Positions 11,976 to 23,697 of a DNA stretch of 64,000 nucleotides are shown one piece after another. Each line of letters begins with the position of its first letter. The stretch's first letter is position 1. The position numbers and the translations under genes are program-made. Source of the DNA: Arctopsyche grandis (taxonomy: Eukaryota > Arthropoda > Insecta > Trichoptera > Hydropsychidae); the NCBI RefSeq assembly GCF_051622035.1, contig NC_135357.1:33088191-33152190 (forward strand), written 5' to 3'. The notes under the pieces were generated by a model. It made no database searches. It worked only from the letters and a program-made list of their open reading frames with translations, and had not been told where the DNA came from.

Positions 11976-12015
<40 letters not shown>

Positions 12016-13152
12016 TTTGGTGATTTTTTGAACACCGTTAGTCCTATCGAACTGAAACTTAGTATCGGTTACTGAAATTCTTATCGATACGACGTAATTT
12101 TTTTTTAAATTTTTAAGTTGACCGGAAATGGTACCTCCCCTTATATGTAGGTGTCGTTTTTTTTAAGTTTTTAAATTAAATTATCTCCCAAACCGCTAAC
12201 CGAATGAAACTGAAATTTTTACTTTATCTGTGTACGTAGTAACAATAGATGAAGTTTTGTGAACATTCGAAAATTCGAATTCGAGATTTTGACTGATTTT
12301 GAACTCGGAATCGATCACTGATCACGTTTTCATGATCTAGAAAAAAATGTGTGTGTGTGTGTGTGTGTGTGTGGCTGTGTATTTTTTGAACACCGTTAGT
12401 CCTATCGAACTGAAACTTAGTATCGGTTACTGAAATTCTTATCGATATTTTATTTTATTTATTGAAAAAATAAAACAGACAACAGGATGTAGATTGTATG
12501 TATAAAAAACAAATAGTAAATATATAATATATGTAACATCCGAGTCCAATAACAGATTTTTACAGATTATAAAAAAAATGAAAAAGATAAATATAAGGAA
12601 AAAAAATGAAAAAGAAAAGAATAAAGGCTATAACATGACAAAATAGAACATTGCATAATTAAACTATAGTATTAAAATATTGGAAAAAGGTTATAAAATA
12701 GAATATAAGAAGAAATTGAAATTTACAAATATAAAACAAATGAAAAAGGTAAATACAAAATAAACAAATGAAAAGGAAAAGAATGAAAGTTATAACATGA
12801 TTAAATAGCACATTACATAACTAAACTAAAGTATAAAAATATTGGAAAAAGGTTATAAAATAGAATAGGAGAAGAAATGAATCAATCGGCCAAGATATGA
12901 TATAAATATTTTTCAAATTTTTAAGTTGACCGGAAATGGTACCTCCCCTTATATGTAGGTGTCGTTTTTTTTAAGTTTTTGAATTCAATTATCTCCCAAA
13001 CCGCTAACTGAATCAAACCGAAATTTTTACTTTATCTATATACGTAGTAACAATAGATGAAGTTTTGTGAACATTCGAAAATTCGAATTCGATATTTTGA
13101 CTGCTTTTGAACTCGGAATCGATCACTGATCACGTTTTCATGATATAGAAAA

Positions 13153-13200
<48 letters not shown>

Positions 13201-13440
13201 CTGTGTATTTTGGTGATTTTTTGAACACCGTTTTGAAACTTCGTATCGGTTATAGAAATTCTTATCGATACGACGTAAATTTTTAAGTTGACCGGAAATG
13301 GTACCTCTCCTTATAGGTATCCTCTTTTTTTTAAGTTTTTGAATTCAATTATCTCCCAAACCGCTAACCGAATCAAACTGAAATTTTTACTTTATCTATG
13401 TACGCACATTACAATAGATGAAGTTTTGTGAACATTTTTG
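11850..13440 (+). repeat. tandem repeat array with a (GT)n tract in each unit, period about 360 bp
   Basis: Landmarks recur in order: GATCACTGATCACGTTTTC at 11943, 12313 and 13121; CTCCCAAACCGCTAAC near 12185, 12993 and 13353; GTTGACCGGAAATGGTACCT in each unit. Each unit carries its own GT microsatellite (11977-12013, 12349-12372, 13154-13199). The second unit is split by a LINE C 3' end (12447-12896). Confidence 0.85.
12447..12896 (-). mobile_element. LINE C 3' end inserted in the tandem array
   Basis: Matches the 3' UTR of the LINE at 23698-24513 (minus) nearly throughout, from just after the shared stop codon to the terminal ATTTTATT repeat. Only non-coding sequence remains. It interrupts array sequence at the ATCGATA site and so post-dates the array. 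Confidence 0.78.
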
Positions 13441-14429
13441 ATTTTTTAAATCACAACAATTTTTTTTCTTATTTTTCCAATTTAATGAAACTTTTCCTGA
13501 ACACTGTGGCCAGGATGATTCCGTATTTCTCAAAGAAGCGGAACGGAAGCTGAGGTGATTAATAAGAGAAGATGTGTGGAGCATAGTTTCGCTGAGCATA
13601 CGTCCATTATGTAAGAGGACAGTCCTTTAGAATTATTTATATTCTAAAATTGCCCTTTGTCCATTATTTTGTAAAATCGACTATATCTAAAAATATTAAC
13701 TGAGATCACTAAAGTAATTACTGGAGTGGAGATTTATCAGTATTTACTAAATTTGACCCGCTAAATTCGAATATGACAATGGTTTTTGTTGGTTTCTTTT
13801 TTTTTATAAAAAAATGTGCAATATTACAGGTTTTTGGCGTTTACAGTCTTTGGAATCAATACTCAGATGTTGGAATCAATACTCGGATGTTTCTCCTATT
13901 GATTGTGACTTTTCAATGCTTTAAATATCTTAATATTTTTTTTATCTAAACGTACTAATTAATTCAGTGGAAAATGTCTTTTAAATTTCAATAATGTGTA
14001 ATAAACATGATTGTTTAAATTTAAAAATTTTTAAATCATTAAGTATAAAACAATTCTTTATATGCACTTCATTTTTTCCTAAAAAATTTGGTCATCGTAA
14101 GCATAGTGGATGAAGATCGTGTAAGATGGACAGGAAATGATGATCTCAGGTTCATTTCAACAGTGAATATACAAAGAAAGTATTTTTAAACAGTACCGAA
14201 GAGATTTTAGATGAAAGTAAGGATCTTTTTAAAAATAAATTTTATCAAACAGAATGCACGATGAATGCTGATATCGATCGGCTTTGCTGGGTTGAAGAAA
14301 TGGATTTACAAAAAAAATCAAACATTTAGGAGATTGTATTGTAAATGAAAGTTGTGCTTGCAGGTAAAAATTCAAAAGAATTGTGGTTCATGATAAAATA
14401 TGAATGTACACACTATGATAATGTTGATT
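13441..14429. other. no gene recognised
   Basis: AT-rich. A stretch at 14100-14340 looks weakly coding (VDEDRVRWTGNDDLRF in one frame) but has stops and no family match; it could be transposon debris. Confidence 0.35.
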
Positions 14430-14456
14430 TATTTATTTATATATTTATTTATATTA

Positions 14457-14498
14457 GTCACAGTGACATTACAGAATACCCTAACGCGTCGCTGTGAC
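14457..14498 (-). other. C-type 3' hairpin with (AAAT)n tail
   Basis: Minus-strand stem GTCACAGCGAC / GTCACTGTGAC (10 of 11 pairs) around GCGTTAGGGTATTCTGTAAT, followed by AAATAAAT repeats (14456-14430). It is likely the 3' end of the minus-strand SINE at 14886-15201, split from it by the Helitron-type element. Confidence 0.75.
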
Positions 14499-14544
14499 CA
14501 AACATATTAGCATAAAACATATGTAATATCTAATTTGGAAAAAG

Positions 14545-14882
14545 ACTTATCGAACAAATAATTCGATTTTTTTGCGATTCAAAGGATTCGAATTCCTCGG
14601 GGGCAAAGTCGCCGAGGGCAAAGCCGCATTCGCACCGGGGGCGAAGCCCTAGGGGGCGCCAGATTCTGGTATACATATAATTTCGAAAGACACTTACCAT
14701 ATATGTATGTTTGTTTGTTCGTGACTGTCAATTTAATAAAAAAAAAAAACAAATGAGTATTCAAATAAATTTATATAAAATAAAACTATTCAAATAAATT
14801 TAATAAAATGTTAACTATTAGATTTGTCATGTTTAAGCGGTTTATATTACAAATACCGAACGAAGCCGAGTAATACAGCTAG
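14545..14882 (+). mobile_element. Helitron-type element, copy 3, with GC-rich internal repeat
   Basis: Shares with 19155-19580 the opening ATCGAACAAATAATTCG, then a GC-rich segment (GGGGGCGAAGCCCTAGGGGG type), then TTTCGAAAGACACTTACC, and ends CTAG before T at 14883. The 3' hairpin is CCGAACGAAGCCGAG, slightly decayed. Confidence 0.65.
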
Positions 14883-14885
14883 TAC

Positions 14886-15201
14886 TATACATACATAAGA
14901 AAATTAGCGAGACATCTATGTTATAGATAATAAACTTTTGAAATCATATTCAAATAGTGGTGACATAGTGGGTAGGATGGTTTTAGCCAATTTGATGGAG
15001 GAACCGCTTCAACAATGAAATCAGATAAATTGGCAAACTCTAATGGAAAATGAATGTCTTGGAGCACAAATATCGAAGTCTGACCAGCAGCATAAAAGAT
15101 AATACTCAGAATAAATTTTTTTCAGAGTGAATAAGCTCACGGTATCGAACCCGGCGGCCTCTTGGTGCTTAGTACCAACGCAACTACCGATCCACGCTGC
15201 T
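14886..15201 (-). mobile_element. tRNA-derived SINE, minus strand
   Basis: Head with box B (GGGTTCGATACC on the minus strand), the conserved central domain (TTCATTGTTGAAGCGG type) and a tail start with TAGATGTCTCG. Its 3' part may continue beyond the Helitron-type element to the C-type hairpin at 14498-14457. Confidence 0.75.
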
Positions 15202-16369
15202 CTTTGATGGAAGGATAATCAAAACTTTCAAAGAAACAAGGAGCTTAGTAAGTATTGCATGTTAGAAGCTCAAATAAAGCAGTAGAAAAATAAGAAGATG
15301 ATATTTGAAATCAAACATTTTACATACTTAAAGTTAAATAACCATATAAACTGCAATAGGACTTCAACCAATGAACTTTTGAATAGAAGATTACCTTGCA
15401 TTTAACAAAAACCTTTTCTGCTTGTAATTTAGCTCACCTGTCACATTACAGGTTTTTGAATGCTAGATAAATTTAATGCCTGAATCCGATTGTTCTAAAG
15501 TTCTGAAATCGCTAGAATATATAATAGATATATCTACGACAGAACAAAATAGGACAAGCTATTTAACTATGTACGTATGTTTATCAAAAAACAATAAAAT
15601 TAAGTAAGTGAAGATGAGATCGAGGTAAACAAGTATATTTCGTGTCAAATGAAAGTACATATGTATGAAGGGAATCATTTATTCATAATAATGTGATGCA
15701 TGCATAGCAATAAAACGATTAAATTGTATGGAGAATTTTTACGAAAGCCAATTAGGAATTGTTTAAAATATTACCAAATCATAATTACACGCGTAATAAA
15801 GAGCGGGAGAGTATTCTCTTTTGAATTTCAAACGACCGGAAGTGATAGTGTTTAGTCTAGAATACGTCAATTTTTTTTATTATTTATTAATGTGATATAT
15901 TTTTAGGATATTTTCACACGGTTATTGCGATAGGATACGATGCAACTTTTTTATATCGACACTTTTTCGTCCAATCTGTATACGAAGTGTATACGAAACA
16001 TTACATTTATTATGTGAAATATTATACATACATATATTTACCGGCCGATTATAATTTTGTTGTAAAGCAAAGTCGGTCAACAGGTTGCAATTAATAATTG
16101 CACAATTTATACAAATGCTGAGAGGAATTATTTTTGATGATGCATTCATTGGTGGATCTTCGGTGGCAATGTGTCACAGTTTAATTCATTCTTTTAATCG
16201 AATATAATCAAATATTGTATGTATTTTATGATTATGACCGAAATTGAGAGGAATGACTTTACAATTGAGTAAAATGTGACTTTAGTTCTAGTAATTTGTC
16301 TGTCGTAGCGGTGAACAGTTAAAAAAAAGAAGAAAATTATTGAATAATGGTAGATATGGTTTATAATAA
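15202..16369. other. no recognised feature
   Basis: AT-rich, with short frames only (for example minus 16149-15922) and no family resemblance or repeat match. Confidence 0.35.
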
Positions 16370-16820
16370 CCAGTGGTGTGGACTATTGGTTAGAATGTTA
16401 TGCTTACAAACAGAGTGGGGGTTCGAGTCCCACTAGAGTCCCGCTGCTGGCCAGACCTTGGTTTGTGACTCCATGTCGATTGTTTCTTAACAGAGTTTGT
16501 CAATTTTCGTTGAAACCGCTCCTGTAAAAGGAGCGTAAAAATAAAAAAAATATAAAAAAAAATATAAAAAAATAAAAAAAAAAAACCTGTAAAAAATCTC
16601 CTTTCCTATCTCTCTTGCTAATCTCAAGTTATTCAGCGTTTTAAGATTCATCAATTTGATTATTTTCTCCATATATATATCACTGTGGATGTTTGTATGA
16701 ATTCGCATTGTATAAAATGCTTATGTATATTGATTGTATTTTATCTGTATAAATGCAATCGTTGCTTTGAAGCGATCTGTAAAGGTGAGTGTTCATGTTC
16801 TATGAAATAAAATAAATATA
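16370..16820 (+). mobile_element. tRNA-derived SINE, F-type tail
   Basis: Head TTGGTTAGAATGTTATGC with box B GGTTCGAGTCC, central domain TTTGTGACTCCATGTCGATT, an A-rich expansion at about 16540-16585, and a tail matching the SINE at 1747 (ATGAATTCGCATTGTATAAA, then GAAGCGATCTGTAAAGG). Ends in AAATAAAATAAAT. Confidence 0.8.
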
Positions 16821-17528
16821 AAATATGTATGTACACAGTACTAAAATATAATAAAATATATATTATAATCAAATTAAAAACCGCCTCCATATAGCAGAAA
16901 AGATGAGTTCAAGAAGCAGGACCTGATATCATTAATTTAAATAAGAATTAGTAGAGGACCTAAATGAGAACCTTGGGGTACTCCCGAGAATGATAATAAT
17001 ATAATAAATAATAGTAAATATATTAATACATTTTATCCCAGACGATAAGAAGAATTTTGCAATGCTTATCGTCCATATAAAATAAATATATCTATGTATG
17101 TGCATATGAATAGATAATAATATAAATATTTGAATAATAATTATATGAAACAATATGTAACAAGAATAATTAAATATATAAATCTGGACCACAATTCAAA
17201 AAATTCCAATGTCCAAAATTGACAAATTCAAACTACATACGTAAGTATTGGGAAGCACATGGAATTTTTCATATTTTTATTTGTTTATATATTTATTTAA
17301 TCATATTTTATGTATTTATTTAATTATATTTTTCTGTTATTTAACGTACAGTAAATGAGATATGTAGGGGGGGGGGGGGATACCCCTAACGAAGCATTTA
17401 AAATAACTTTCACAGCTGTTTTTAATATGAAGTAAAGTAAGCATGTAAATTGAAGGCGTTCAAAGAGTTCATTCAAGAGCCTGTGATTCATATCTCGAAA
17501 TGATTCTCATAATTATAATATATGTATA
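16821..17528. other. AT-rich sequence with a poly-G run
   Basis: No gene. A run of about 13 G at 17366-17380 and many TATA-like tracts. Confidence 0.35.
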
Positions 17529-17870
17529 CTAGTTGTTTTACACGGCTTCGCTCGGTATTTGTAATATAAACCGCTTAAACATGGCCAATCTAATATTTTA
17601 TATAAATTTATTTGAATATTCATTTGTTTTTTTTTTATTAAATTGACTGTAACGAACAAACAAACATATATACTAAGTCTCTTTCGAAATTATATGTATA
17701 ACAGAATCCGGCGCCTGCACCCTAGGAGCCTTCGGTGCCCCTCGAAGGGGCCGGGGGTGAATTTATTTGAATCAAAAAGAAAATATATCGTCACAGAAAC
17801 TTACCTGTTTAAAACGTTACGAATGAACAATACATACATATATACAAAGTCTCTTTTGAAATATTAGATT
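17529..17870 (-). mobile_element. Helitron-type element, copy 4
   Basis: Minus-strand 3' end CTAG at 17532-17529 next to the conserved GTTTATATTACAAATACCGA region. It also holds a GC-rich internal repeat (17705-17760) and a second TTTCAAAAGAGACTTTG boundary near 17850, suggesting a nested or composite copy. Confidence 0.6.
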
Positions 17871-19154
17871 ATATTATTAAAATTGAGGGGGGGGGGGGGC
17901 TCTATGCCCCCCCTGAATTCAGGCGTGTTACTCCGTATGTAAATTGTTAAAACAATCTTATTATTTAATACAATGTCGTGTCATTGAGAAACAAAGACGA
18001 GGGACGACTTAGATCACTCGATTGTGAACAAAAGCCTCATCTGCTGTGAACAAAAGCCTCATCTGCTGTGAACAAAGCCTCAGACATGTTGCTGCTCCCT
18101 AAGGATCCGCTACGGCAGACAAACTACTAGATTTTTTGCAGAAAAATCTCTACGCCAGCTATCACGTCAAAACTATCCCTGTACAAATTTTATGACACAT
18201 TGCAAGGAAAATTTTTACAACAATTAGGCGTAAATTAGAAACGCTCATATGCACTTTTCAAGCAAATATTATACACACTTTCAGTGTTTACACGAGAAAT
18301 GACGAAAGTCGACACGTTGTGGTTGAATAAGATTTTCAGTTTGAAATCACCAAATTGCATTTACGGCTCATTGTTCTCGTTACATACACATACAGGAAAC
18401 CTGCACTTATTTTTATTTATTATATAGGAACTGATATTTTCGATTTAGACAGTGTCTCTCAACGTTTTCTTTAGGCTAATTGTTTGCACTGTTATCGATG
18501 CGCAGACAAACCGCAAAACCGTTAACCTTTTATCTCCGCCCGCGAATAAATTGCACAGTTGAGTTGCGCAATCGGTGCGTTTTATTTACATACATTTTGC
18601 ACATACAGTTTCAGTGTGCAGCGTCTCTCAATCTGCGCTCGGTCAAAAGGGTCCACATAAAAGCAGGCAAAAGGTCAATCGAACGAACGCATCATCCGTG
18701 ACAAAAATGTCGACACACATTCACTAACGACTAGTTTTAAAGTTAACCCATTCGAATCCGAGCTTTGGATGTGTACTTGTTTTTTTGTTGTTGTTGGGTT
18801 TTATTATACAATGATTATAATGTGAGATTTTGACGGTATAGAAAGAACAACGCAACCATTAGTTAAATTTATGTGTTTTGACCTTTTGACTGAATGCTTT
18901 AGACGGGCACAGTCAAGATCGTGATGATGCTATCGTTTCGTCTTGGAAAGTATGCATGTATGTATATGGTGTGTATGCATTTAAATTAAATATTAACAAT
19001 TGGGGGGTTAAATGTTTCGCTTTGACTTTTAATTATTGAACGGAAGTATTATTGATGGTTATAATATATTCTGTTAATTAAATGTAATATACTCGTTTTT
19101 GATAGGCTTGACTTTCTAATAAAAATGAGGAAAAAAATGATTATGTATCTTACA
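17871..19154. other. mostly unique sequence; short tandem repeat
   Basis: A 23-bp unit (GTGAACAAAAGCCTCATCTGC) is repeated about 2.7 times at 18026-18088. A G-run lies at 17886-17899. The stretch 18470-18720 is GC-richer with a 73-codon frame of no recognised family. Confidence 0.4.
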
Positions 19155-19580
19155 TATAAAACACTAAACTTTGTTTGTATGTTTGTTCGTATGTATGTTT
19201 GTATGTATTTTCGTCAACTTAATTAATAGTCGGCAGTCTATTGTTCTGACGTCATCGAACAAATAATTCGCTTTTTTCCGATTCAAAGGATTCGGAGTTC
19301 CCGGGGGCGTAAACGCCGAGGGCGAAGCCCTAGGGCTTCGCCCCCCAGGGGGCGCAGACCCCAGGGGTGTACATATATTTTTTTATAAGAGACTTACTAT
19401 ATACAATGTTTGTTTGTTCGTGACAGTCAATTTAATAAAAGAAACAAATGATTATTCAAATAAATTTATATAAAATAAAACTATTCAAATAAATTTAATA
19501 AAATGTTAACAGTTAGATTAGTCATGTTTAAGCGGTTTATATTACAAATACCGAGCGAAGCCTGGTAATAAGGCTAATAA
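19155..19580 (+). mobile_element. Helitron-type element, copy 5
   Basis: From the AAACTTTGTTTGTATGTTTG start region through ATCGAACAAATAATTCGC, a GC-rich palindromic block (GGGCGAAGCCCTAGGGCTTC at 19320-19340) to a degenerate 3' end (GAGCGAAGCCTGG, then GGCTAATA instead of CTAGT). Confidence 0.6.
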
Positions 19581-19884
19581 TACTATATAATAATAAAAAA
19601 AATGCGTTTTTAATATAATTCATGATTCTCGACCCTTTTTATTTTGTTATTTAATCCCTTTTAGAATATGAAGAAAATTATCCTTATTAAAATGTTTCAT
19701 TGTAAACGTATCTTATACTTATAAAGAAATCTTTCAAATATGATAAAGATTAATAAATTCAATAAAAATGCGCCGCAGCCGGTAGTTTTCACGAGTAAAA
19801 CTTTATCATGCATTTCTTCTACAGAAAAAAATGTGTTGCAGACAATTTTTTCTAGTAAAATTACGTTCGATAGTTTTTTTTATA

Positions 19885-20267
19885 TATACACCAGAAAGGC
19901 CTGACAGGTAAACCCCAATGCGCCTTCCAGCCAATTACAAACATTGCAGTATTTTTTAGTACATAAATCGCTGAATTTTGAGATGCTGAAGAACACGCAA
20001 TTAAATATTAATTAATTAATGAATTAATCCATAGAGACATCTATGAAATTAGGCTTGTACATATATTTTTACACATTTTACATAAATCAAATTCAGATAT
20101 TTGTGACATAATGGGTAGGGTGGTTTTTGCCAATTTGATGGAGGAACCGTTTAAACAATGAAATCAAATATCCAATTCTACAAATATCCAAGTCACAAAT
20201 ATCCAAGTCTAATTATCCCGGGATCGAACCCGATAGCCTCTCGGTGCTTAGCATAGATGCCTCTATG
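19885..20267 (-). mobile_element. tRNA-derived SINE with B-type hairpin, head truncated
   Basis: On the minus strand: box B GGGTTCGATCCC, central domain, TAGATGTCTC tail and a decayed B hairpin at 19930-19891 (core GCATTGGGGTTTACCTGTCA). The head start is missing at the junction with a plus-strand SINE tail at 20268. Confidence 0.78.
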
Positions 20268-20457
20268 ATTATTATTTCTGATTAATTGTTATATGCTATA
20301 TATTCTGATTGTATATGTATTACTGTATTTCTGATTTCTGATTGTTTATGTATTCTGTATTTCGTTAACGTACACCCGTCGCATTGGAGCAAATCTGTAA
20401 TGACGAGTGTATATTGATTTGTAACAATAAAAAATAAAAATAAAAATAAAATAAACG
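20268..20457 (+). mobile_element. SINE 3' end with E-type hairpin
   Basis: Closely matches the end of the SINE at 48065-48598. The hairpin at 20372-20410 has stem ACACCCGTC / GACGAGTGT (8 of 9 pairs) around GCATTGGAGCAAATCTGTAAT. Followed by AATAAAAATAAAAATAAAAT. Confidence 0.78.
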
Positions 20458-20644
20458 CAACCGCCGAGCCATACTGCTGCTTTTAAGTAGTAAAATGTGC
20501 CACAACTGAAAATATTTCTACAGAAAAATCATTTTTCGTATAAAAATGACGGAAAAATGACGAAAAAAGGTCTCAACAAGTACAATCAAAATATGAATGT
20601 GAGCGAATATTATCAGAGATTATTTTAACCTTTGTATTTGTAGA

Positions 20645-20716
20645 AAATAATGATCGAACCCACTGATCACTTGGTGCTAAACATACACGCTACCATTAAG
20701 CCATACTGCTGGCTAA
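20645..20716 (-). mobile_element. SINE tRNA-like head only
   Basis: On the minus strand CCAGCAGTATGGCTTAATGG followed by box B GGGTTCGATC; nearly identical to the head of the SINE at 35930-36364. The body is absent. Confidence 0.7.
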
Positions 20717-20940
20717 ATCTATATATCTATGTAAAATAAAATAAAATAAAATTAAAAATATGATACTATTATGCCTTTTAATTTTGATTTGAAATCCGTC
20801 AGGTCTTTCTGCCGCACTTTAATACACATAAGCAATGTAAATGTGTTTCTGCAAGTCTAATTACACTTTTCCATTCATAAATCATTAATTTGCGAACCTT
20901 GCAGTTTCGGTCATCGGTGAAATAGCCGGCTCGTCCGCGT

Positions 20941-21014
20941 TTGCTCAGTTAACACATTCACGGCCGAAGGTCGCCTCTCAGTCGTTAGAAGCATCATTGA
21001 CTCGAGCACAAAAG
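20941..21014 (+). promoter_or_regulatory. possible transcription start and non-coding first exon
   Basis: TCAGTTAACAC (initiator-like, about 20945) is followed about 65 bp later by ACAAAAG|GTAAGACC, a good splice donor at 21014/21015, in a locally GC-richer stretch (20925-21015). There is no ATG-led frame before the donor. No downstream exon could be identified, so this is only a candidate. Confidence 0.25.
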
Positions 21015-21756
21015 GTAAGACCACAAAATCCTGGCTTTTGTGTTGAAAAAGTTCAAAATTAAACGCCGATTTTGAGGTCGGCTCTTTGAGGATGTTCCAC
21101 GAAAAAAAAAATGCACAATTAATAACGTATGAAAGAAAATGGTTACGATCTTGAACGGATTCGTTTTATATTTATTTAATTATTGTTATTAATAGTGATA
21201 ATATACGTCAATTACGGTGAATGAGATGCTTTTCATTGTATCTCCATAGATTATCGCATTGGCATTGATGATTAGTCTCTTCGTCAGTCCAATTTGGCGA
21301 TTGCATTTATGGTTTTTCATTCGTAATTTGAACGTCTGTCTATTCATTTGCAATCTGGTTGATCATCCTGAATCATTTGAGTCCGTGGGAAATTTAAACT
21401 GTGTTCGTCACGCTTTTTATTATCATGTCTTATGGTTTGAGTCGATCGTTGACTTCAATTCCAGGAATTAAAACGAGTTTAATGCGGAAAGTCTCGTTGT
21501 ATAAGAACAGAGGAAGATGCGGTAGAAAGTATGAAAGGTAAATTAAAAATGGTACCTTATTCATTGAGTTTATATTTGAGTTGAAGGTTCGTGAATTTTC
21601 CAGTAAGTCTTCGCCGAATGAGATCAAAACTTGCAATTTGTTGAATTCATTCATTATTATGAATCTTTTCAGTACTTTCCTCATCCATTTAGAATAAATG
21701 TATCTACTCTTGCTACACTAGTTATACTTCTGAGTCATTTATCCATCAATTATATA
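21015..21756. other. no recognised feature
   Basis: Frames of 70-84 codons on both strands without resemblance to known proteins. The last part may be diverged upstream sequence of the J LINE. Confidence 0.35.
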
Positions 21757-22490
21757 TATGTTATTTTTATTCCAATCACACTTTGTATTCATTCATCATA
21801 CATTCATACTTCATCACAAATCAAACGCTTTTTTGTGGGGTATAATATCCTCAATATATCCAATATTTAATCGCCATAGTTCTTTATCAACTCAAAATAA
21901 AATAAAATTATATCGCGCGCTCATATTACCATTATTAACCTATGCTTCACCTGTATGGAATAACGCCTCGAATACTAATCTTTCCAAGCTCCAAATAATA
22001 CAAAATAAATCCCTAAAAATAATTTATAATACACCCATATATATTAACTTGAAAAAACTACATGCCATATATAATATTCCGTTTGTTACAGACATTACTA
22101 ACAAACTAACCAGTAGATTCTATGACAGAATCACTAATAACCATACTAACACACTTGTGAAGAGTCTCGGTGATTACAACAAAATGTCTTTACCCTTCAG
22201 GTATAAACACAGATTACCTAAACACAATCTGCTTTAGGTCATCGACTTTAGAGAGTCTTTAATTAATATTATGTATTAGATGTATTATGAACATTTATAA
22301 GGATTGTAAATAGGTTTTATAGCTCTTTTTCCTATTATGATGTAGATTAATATTAGAATAATATAATACTATGATTACTAAACGAATTAAATTAAATTGT
22401 AAAATAGAAAATGATCAGTAGATCAGTAGCTATTAAAATAGATACAAGATGTATTGTGAACATAATTTCGTAATAATAAAAAGCATTGGG
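21757..22490 (+). mobile_element. Jockey-like LINE (J family), 5'-truncated copy with coding end and full tail
   Basis: The coding end at about 21836-22237 is followed by the J 3' UTR and GTAATAATAAAAAGCATT. It is the reference copy tying the many isolated J tails in this window to a reverse transcriptase. Confidence 0.85.
21758..22237 (+). pseudogene. reverse transcriptase C-terminal fragment (Jockey-like)
   Basis: The last ~125 residues are typical of the region after the RT palm in Jockey-type LINEs: IYPIFNRHSSLS, then LYRALILPLLTYASPVW, then LQIIQNKSLKIIYNTP, ending PKHNLL at the stop. The palm with its catalytic aspartates and the endonuclease are missing. Upstream residues do not align in this frame but a better match lies in another frame, pointing to a frameshift near 21835. 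Confidence 0.8.
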
Positions 22491-22996
22491 ATTTTCTGTT
22501 TAATATAATGCTCATTTCTAAGACATCATTGTAATATAATGCTATGGAAGAGTCTTAGTATTATACAAGCTACATATATGCATATTTCTGACAATGCTAT
22601 CGAGAATTGCCACTGCCGAAATAAGTTTTAGCAAATTAAGAATAATCAAAACATTTTTTGAGATGTGTTAGTAGTCAAGATCACACTTTTTTAGATTTAA
22701 GCCTTTTGTCATTAGAACATACATACATATGTAAATAAGTGAGTGATTTCATTAATGAGTTTGCTAATATACATAAATGCGAGAAAAAACTATAGACGTG
22801 GTTTTTTATTTAAATTTTAAGTGTGAATGGTTTAAATAGTACCACGAATGAATAAATAATTTTATGTTTTACATTTTTAAAAAATGCTTAGTTTTGTAAA
22901 GCTTTTTTTTAATACAATAAATAATTTTTATAACAAAATTATGTCTTAAAATATAGTGTTTTTACCATTTGGGTATTAAAAAAACATAAATGAGCG
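22491..22996. other. no recognised feature
   Basis: AT-rich sequence without repeats matching elsewhere in the window. Confidence 0.35.
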
Positions 22997-23004
22997 CTTA
23001 TTTG

Positions 23005-23652
23005 GGTGTCACGACAAACGTCTACGGACAAAAGGGCGAACGACTCAACGTCCCCGACAAAATCACAATGCGACATACTGTCTACGGACAAAATGTTTAG
23101 GCGACTTATGATAATATCTCAACTTGATAATAACCTTTCCAATTCTATAACTTATTTTAAATTTTAAAATTGGTTTATTTACTTTTGTTTTGCCTTACAA
23201 TTTTAAATTGTTTATCATGTTCTTTCTTTTTTTTTATCATTCATTTTCCTATTTGTGTATTATTTTCTATTTTATGTGAATTTTTTGCTGTTTATATATT
23301 TGGTCACGGCGTCATTTTGGACAACTTTAAAGACGTTGTGGCATAAAATTCTCTTAAAATAAAATAAAACCTACGGATAAAACGATAACGTGACATAATA
23401 TGACATTCATATGTATGTTCAAAAACGAATTTTTAACGAAAAAAACGTACATGAATTCTATAAAAAGTGTGACGACGAAGATCTATACACATCTTTTGAC
23501 ATATTGATGAATAAGTCGCGCTATCATTTTGTCGTAGACATTATCATAAGTCGCGTAAACATTTTGACTGCAGACATTGTGTCGCGCTATTATTTTGACG
23601 GGGACTTTGTGTCGTTCGCCGTTTTGTCCGTAGACGTTTTGTCGTCGAACCA
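23005..23652. mobile_element. 648-bp foldback element with long inverted arms and 8-bp target duplication
   Basis: Arms of about 110 bp (23005-23115 and 23540-23652) are inverted copies carrying ACGTCTACGGACAAAA and further GACAAAATGTCTACG-like repeats. CTTATTTG flanks both sides (22997-23004, 23653-23660). No transposase frame. The duplication length fits hAT, P or some MULE elements; the superfamily is not settled. Confidence 0.85.
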
Positions 23653-23697
23653 CTTATTTGATATTTGCCAAAATCATTCGTACGGCTCTGTGTATAT

